33,793 bases of DNA, from NCBI GenBank assembly GCA_018398765.1, contig JAHBMJ010000201.1, positions 99,093-132,885 of the forward strand, given 5' to 3'. Under the pieces are notes generated by a model that did not search any database, was not told the DNA's origin, and saw nothing but the letters and a program-made list of their open reading frames with translations. The first letter of the stretch is position 1. Each line of letters starts with the position of its first letter. Below, piece by piece: positions 32,560 through 33,793 of this stretch. Origin of the DNA: Chromera velia (lineage: Eukaryota; Sar; Chromeraceae). The position numbers were made by a program, and so were the translations under genes.

Positions 32560-32576
32560 AAAAAAAAAAAAAAAAA
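32560..32576 (+). repeat. A17 tract ending the retroelement
   Basis: Seventeen A then GG. It could be the polypurine tract that precedes a 3' LTR, or a poly-A tail from retrocopying. The next bases (AATGCATG...) have no counterpart that I can find upstream of 29402. Confidence 0.8.
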
Positions 32577-32577
32577 G

Positions 32578-33685
32578 GAATGCATGTAATCAGCCACTTA
32601 TAGAGAGGATGTGGACGTGCATTGGTCGGCCCGACTTGGCCGGTCCCGTGCTGCTGCGTTGCCTATCGGTGCGGCGGGGCTTGAGACAATACGGAGAAAA
32701 TGCATGCGTCAATCCATATGTGAAGTTGCTTAGTGAAACACTCAGGGTGATTCGATGGAACAACTCTCGATCGATGAGAGCAGAAGCCGGACAAACATCT
32801 TACATTATTATTCCTGTATAAAGAACCGTGTAAGTAACTAGACTGATGTCCTTGACTGGACCATTCTAGTTCTTTTCACTGCCAGTTACTTTTCAACATA
32901 CTCAAAGTTAACTGCCAGTGCCATTGATTATCTGTTGAGCCCTCAACTTTTGATTTTTATAAACTTATTAACCTGAAATTAGGCCTGAAAATCAATCCAT
33001 AACAGTATTATTGTTACGGTAACCAACCAGGGCTTCTTAAAGCCTTCTTCGCTGTGTTTCAAAGTTGTTTACTTAAAACCTTAAACTATCTTTTTTAAAA
33101 AATAATTTTTCTGCTGCCAGTGCCAGTGTGTCCTCCTGACTTCTCCAATCAGTGGTCACCAGAGTGCACAGACAAGCTACATGATTGAAATAGTCAAATT
33201 CATTAATGGGGTTTAAAGATTTCGCCTAGGGTTTCCTTCATGCATTTAGAAAGAATGAGTTGTAGTCGCTAGTAAAGTAAAAATAATTAAGCTAGAAAGT
33301 TGATGTAGTCAAAAGTGGAATCATGAAGTTGAGCGAATTCATAACAGAGCTAAAAAAGTTTTCTTGGTTTCATACAGAAAAGTAGTGCGATGGTATGAAA
33401 GTAGGGCATGCTTGCGTCGCAGTGTGTTAACGATGTCGCACGCAATGAGGCCCAAGCGGCTCACCCATGTCATGACGCTGGCCGCGAGTGGCCACAAGCC
33501 CGGGAGGTGCGCATGGATAGGCAATTGATCGAGCTGCATGCAGTTGTGCTTCAAGTAAGCATGCGGTCGTCTCCAACGGCACGCTCACGCCGCCACCCTC
33601 TCCTGCTCGCAACGTCCACTGACCTTGCACGCAACAATCACAGGAGAAAGAGAGATGGAGAGGAGGCTGCATCAGTCACTCAAGC
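32578..33685. other. Gene-less stretch, AT-rich
   Basis: I see no supportable gene. The octamer CTGCCAGT recurs three times (near 32880, 32910 and 33114). The start of this stretch would be the place for a 3' LTR, but none could be shown. Confidence 0.5.
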
Positions 33686-33693
33686 GCACACAC

Positions 33694-33731
<38 letters not shown>

Positions 33732-33761
33732 GCACACACACGCACAAACACACACACACAC

Positions 33762-33793
<32 letters not shown>
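33686..33793. repeat. CA microsatellite at the window edge
   Basis: CA repeats with scattered CG steps run off the end of the window, so the full length is unknown. Confidence 0.95.

Larger units (their letters stand above)
29402..32577 (+). mobile_element. Decayed Ty1/Copia-type retrotransposon, 5'-truncated
   Basis: The order integrase, reverse transcriptase, RNase H on one strand is the Copia order, and the reverse transcriptase matches the Copia class (DVKTAYL, then FVDD). gag, protease and the integrase zinc-binding region are missing, and no LTR pair is seen by eye. The frame is broken by nine in-frame stops (29858, 30318, 30495, 30843, 31377, 31821, 31929, 32015, 32339) and at least two frame changes (about 29860-30030 and 31931-32012). 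A 17-A run at 32560-32576 closes the element. The copy cannot move by itself. Confidence 0.85.

Overview
The window looks like nuclear DNA of an alveolate alga, probably a chromerid such as Chromera velia. This is inferred from a plant/apicomplexan-type calcium-dependent protein kinase (CDPK), GT-AG introns of roughly 60-550 nt in every convincing gene, TGCATGCA motifs like those bound by apicomplexan AP2 factors, and a decayed Copia retrotransposon. Nothing prokaryotic was seen (no operons, no Shine-Dalgarno sites). All gene models were built by eye from reading frame, intron phase and splice signals; there is no transcript evidence.

Layout. 1-1640: 3' part of an unrecognised + strand gene. 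1880-2014: CA/CG repeat able to form Z-DNA. 2137-3150: unrecognised minus-strand ORF. 3151-5235: AT-rich stretch with microsatellites and no gene. 5236-8973 (minus): complete seven-exon CDPK of 538 aa with unusual kinase motifs; its last intron carries a frameshifted methylmalonyl-CoA mutase fragment. 8974-9634: divergent promoter region shared with the next gene. 9635-12717 (+): five-exon RNA-binding protein with two S1 domains, a CCHC knuckle and an Arg-Asp/Glu tail (ZCCHC17/pNO40-like). 12718-13872: convergent intergenic stretch with a foldback repeat and palindromes. 13873-about 19118 (minus): multi-exon unrecognised gene broken by a 365-N assembly gap. 19119-19642: second divergent promoter region. 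19643-29049 (+): eleven-exon coiled-coil protein of about 2031 aa. 29402-32577 (+): decayed, 5'-truncated Copia pol with nine in-frame stops. 33686-33793: CA microsatellite running off the end.

From 5 kb to 29 kb the genes alternate as divergent and convergent neighbours. The two clear divergent intervals, CDPK/S1 gene and minus-strand gene/coiled-coil gene, both hold GCATGC palindromes. The genes share no obvious pathway: one is a calcium-signalling kinase, one an RNA-binding protein, and two are probably structural or lineage-specific. The best leads are the mutase relic inside the CDPK intron, the DWG/APQ kinase variant, the S1 duplication with introns at matching positions, and an apparent excess of GTC splice donors (17 of 33).
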